64,000 nt of DNA, taken from Actinomycetes bacterium. GTDB lineage: Bacteria > Actinomycetota > Acidimicrobiia > Acidimicrobiales > JAMCPL01. Made by a program: the position numbers and the translations under genes. This document shows, in pieces, positions 63,203-64,000 of the stretch; positions within the stretch are counted from its first letter, which is position 1, and each line of letters opens with the position of its first letter. The notes under the pieces are model-generated. The model worked only from the letters and a program-made list of their open reading frames with translations. It ran no database searches and was not told where the DNA came from. Where the stretch lies: contig JAJZWU010000004.1 in the NCBI GenBank assembly GCA_021846515.1, positions 33,382 to 97,381 on the forward strand. Reading direction: 5' to 3'.

Positions 63203-63715
63203 CTAGCACGCATAGATTAGAGCAACAGCAGATGCGCCCACAACAGCCATAGACACAAAACTGAGCTCCATTGGTACTACTGCAGGAAATATCCCAAGTA
63301 CCCCAAGCTCGTCAGCAAACACGCCTAAATAAGCCAATAAAGGAGTGATGAAAATTGATTCGTTCCCTCCCAACACTCCATCTTCAAAATCGGTCAAGGC
63401 TGTCGATGAAGAGATGCACTGGCACTCTCCGGTGGGGTCGGTATTGGAGACGGGGTTGTCACCTGCATACTGGTAGGGCTGATGGGTCACGTTCACCAGG
63501 GGATCGACACTGATGAACTGTGCTGTAGCCGGATCATACCATCTCGCTCTTAGGTAGTAGAGCCCGGATGCTTTGTTCAGGTACTGTCCTGCAAAGTAAA
63601 AGGGATTTGCATTCAGTGCGCTGGAGATACAGGTGCTGGATGGTCTGGATTTTGATCTTACAGGTAGACTGCTGTCAGATCTACGCAAGCAGTATTTAGT
63701 TGTTTGGGTATTCAT
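63203..63715 (-). CDS. Orphan Rhs core/C-terminal cassette with hydrophobic tip
   Basis: The ORF holds the end of an Rhs core: YFAGQYLNKASGLYYLRARW, YDPATAQFISVDPL, and PYQYAGDNPVSNTDPTG, the standard boundary before a variable toxin tip. The tip (residues 97-170, counting from ATG 63715) is ECQCISSSTALTDFEDG and then strongly hydrophobic, e.g. ITPLLAYLGVFADELGVLGI. No nuclease or deaminase motif is seen; membrane or pore action is possible. The long Rhs N-terminus and most YD repeats are absent, so this is a cassette, not a complete secreted protein. The frame upstream of 63715 is out-of-frame repeat DNA. Confidence 0.68.
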   Translation of the reverse strand: MNTQTTKYCLRRSDSSLPVRSKSRPSSTCISSALNANPFYFAGQYLNKASGLYYLRARWYDPATAQFISVDPLVNVTHQPYQYAGDNPVSNTDPTGECQCISSSTALTDFEDGVLGGNESIFITPLLAYLGVFADELGVLGIFPAVVPMELSFVSMAVVGASAVALIYAC

Positions 63716-64000
63716 TGGTTGTATCGCCTCTTGGTGAATTATATCGCTGTTGGTCTGATTCTGCTGGATGATCCTCTGGTGGAGTTTGTTTAGGTGGTAG
63801 TTGATCTGAGTAAGAGGTAGGTGGTGATTGATCGGTGTTCGCGATAGGGTCATCTTGTTGCTGGGAGACATATGGTGGCTGGGGTTCTTGGTTTGCAGGT
63901 ACTGCTACTTGTTGTTGCAGCATAGGCATAGAGGGAGGTTCGTTGGATAGTATGCCTCTGTTTCTAAGTATCGTCTCTCTCATGGTATGTCCAGGCCAGG
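63696..64000 (-). CDS. Second copy of the membrane-protein gene, 3' end (partial)
   Basis: The frame is open from the window edge to 63696. It encodes the same tail as the 62195 gene (MRETILRNRGILSNEPPSM and PPYVSQQQDDPIAN) with eight residues missing. The TGA that ends copy 1 is CGA here, so it reads on through RYNSPRGDTTNEYPNN. Its stop overlaps the start of the Rhs cassette. The N-terminal part lies outside the window. Confidence 0.75.
   Translation of the reverse strand, partial: WPGHTMRETILRNRGILSNEPPSMPMLQQQVAVPANQEPQPPYVSQQQDDPIANTDQSPPTSYSDQLPPKQTPPEDHPAESDQQRYNSPRGDTTNEYPNN

Noticed and set aside
1-64000. CRISPR arrays, tRNA or rRNA genes
   Set aside because: No regular repeat-spacer pattern, cloverleaf or rRNA-like stretch was recognised on reading; a tRNAscan/CRISPR search would confirm.

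Overview
The window is an origin-proximal chromosome segment of a moderate-to-low GC actinobacterium, most likely of the Acidimicrobiia type. This placement is inferred from several features: a 24-residue actinobacterial bL37 ribosomal protein gene, an actinobacterial-type HemB metal site, an F420-type LLM oxidoreductase, a DUF4232 lipoprotein-like protein, and the order dnaN-dnaA-rpmH-rnpA-yidD-yidC-jag-rsmG-parA-parB. No rRNA, tRNA or CRISPR array was recognised.

Layout. 1-4.2 kb (+): tetrapyrrole operon hemC(partial)-cobA/hemD fusion-hemB-hemL, with overlapping TGATG and ATGA junctions. 4.3-8.5 kb: MBL-fold hydrolase, alpha/beta hydrolase, DUF929-like protein and a D,D-carboxypeptidase. 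9-20 kb, mainly (-): MmgE/PrpD protein, dnaB, an IS66 remnant, glycosyltransferase, CDF metal exporter, GH20 enzyme, then a thiolase-fabH-nucleotidyltransferase operon. 20-29.8 kb: DUF4232 protein, bL37, glycerophosphodiesterase, PfkB kinase, M1 aminopeptidase, methyltransferase, toroid protein and a membrane-anchored GH5 enzyme. 29.7-41.5 kb: a deleted AbrB/VapB antitoxin remnant, dxs, cysteine desulfurase, an ABC exporter pair, mrp, F420 oxidoreductase, acyl-CoA ligase and amidohydrolase.

41.9-50.1 kb (+) is a catabolic cluster: acyl-CoA dehydrogenase, split B12-dependent acyl-CoA mutase (large and small subunits), an acetone-carboxylase-beta/HyuA-like subunit, and a HyuB/acetone-carboxylase-alpha-like subunit carrying a fused gamma-like zinc domain. 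The mutase keeps Tyr89 and Arg207 of methylmalonyl-CoA mutase (P. shermanii numbering) but has lost His244, Gln197, His328, Gln330 and Asn366. Its reaction is therefore probably not any of the standard ones. The cluster runs head-on to replication, unlike most genes between it and dnaB, and is preceded by an 18-bp operator-like palindrome.

50.2-60.4 kb is the origin region: arsC, dciA, dnaN and dnaA (-), then rpmH to parB (+). A (TAG)6 tract next to AT-rich DNA in the dnaN-dnaA gap looks like a DnaA-trio unwinding element. A perfect 16-bp parS precedes parA. recF is missing between dnaN and dciA.

60.7-64 kb is accessory DNA: a decayed IS1634-like element, then an orphan Rhs C-terminal cassette. 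Its tip is hydrophobic, and it is paired with a two-helix membrane protein gene whose 3' end is duplicated on the far side of the cassette. I read this as a polymorphic-toxin tip array with a membrane-acting effector and a membrane immunity candidate. The mutase/carboxylase cluster and the Rhs array are the two best candidates for undescribed biology.
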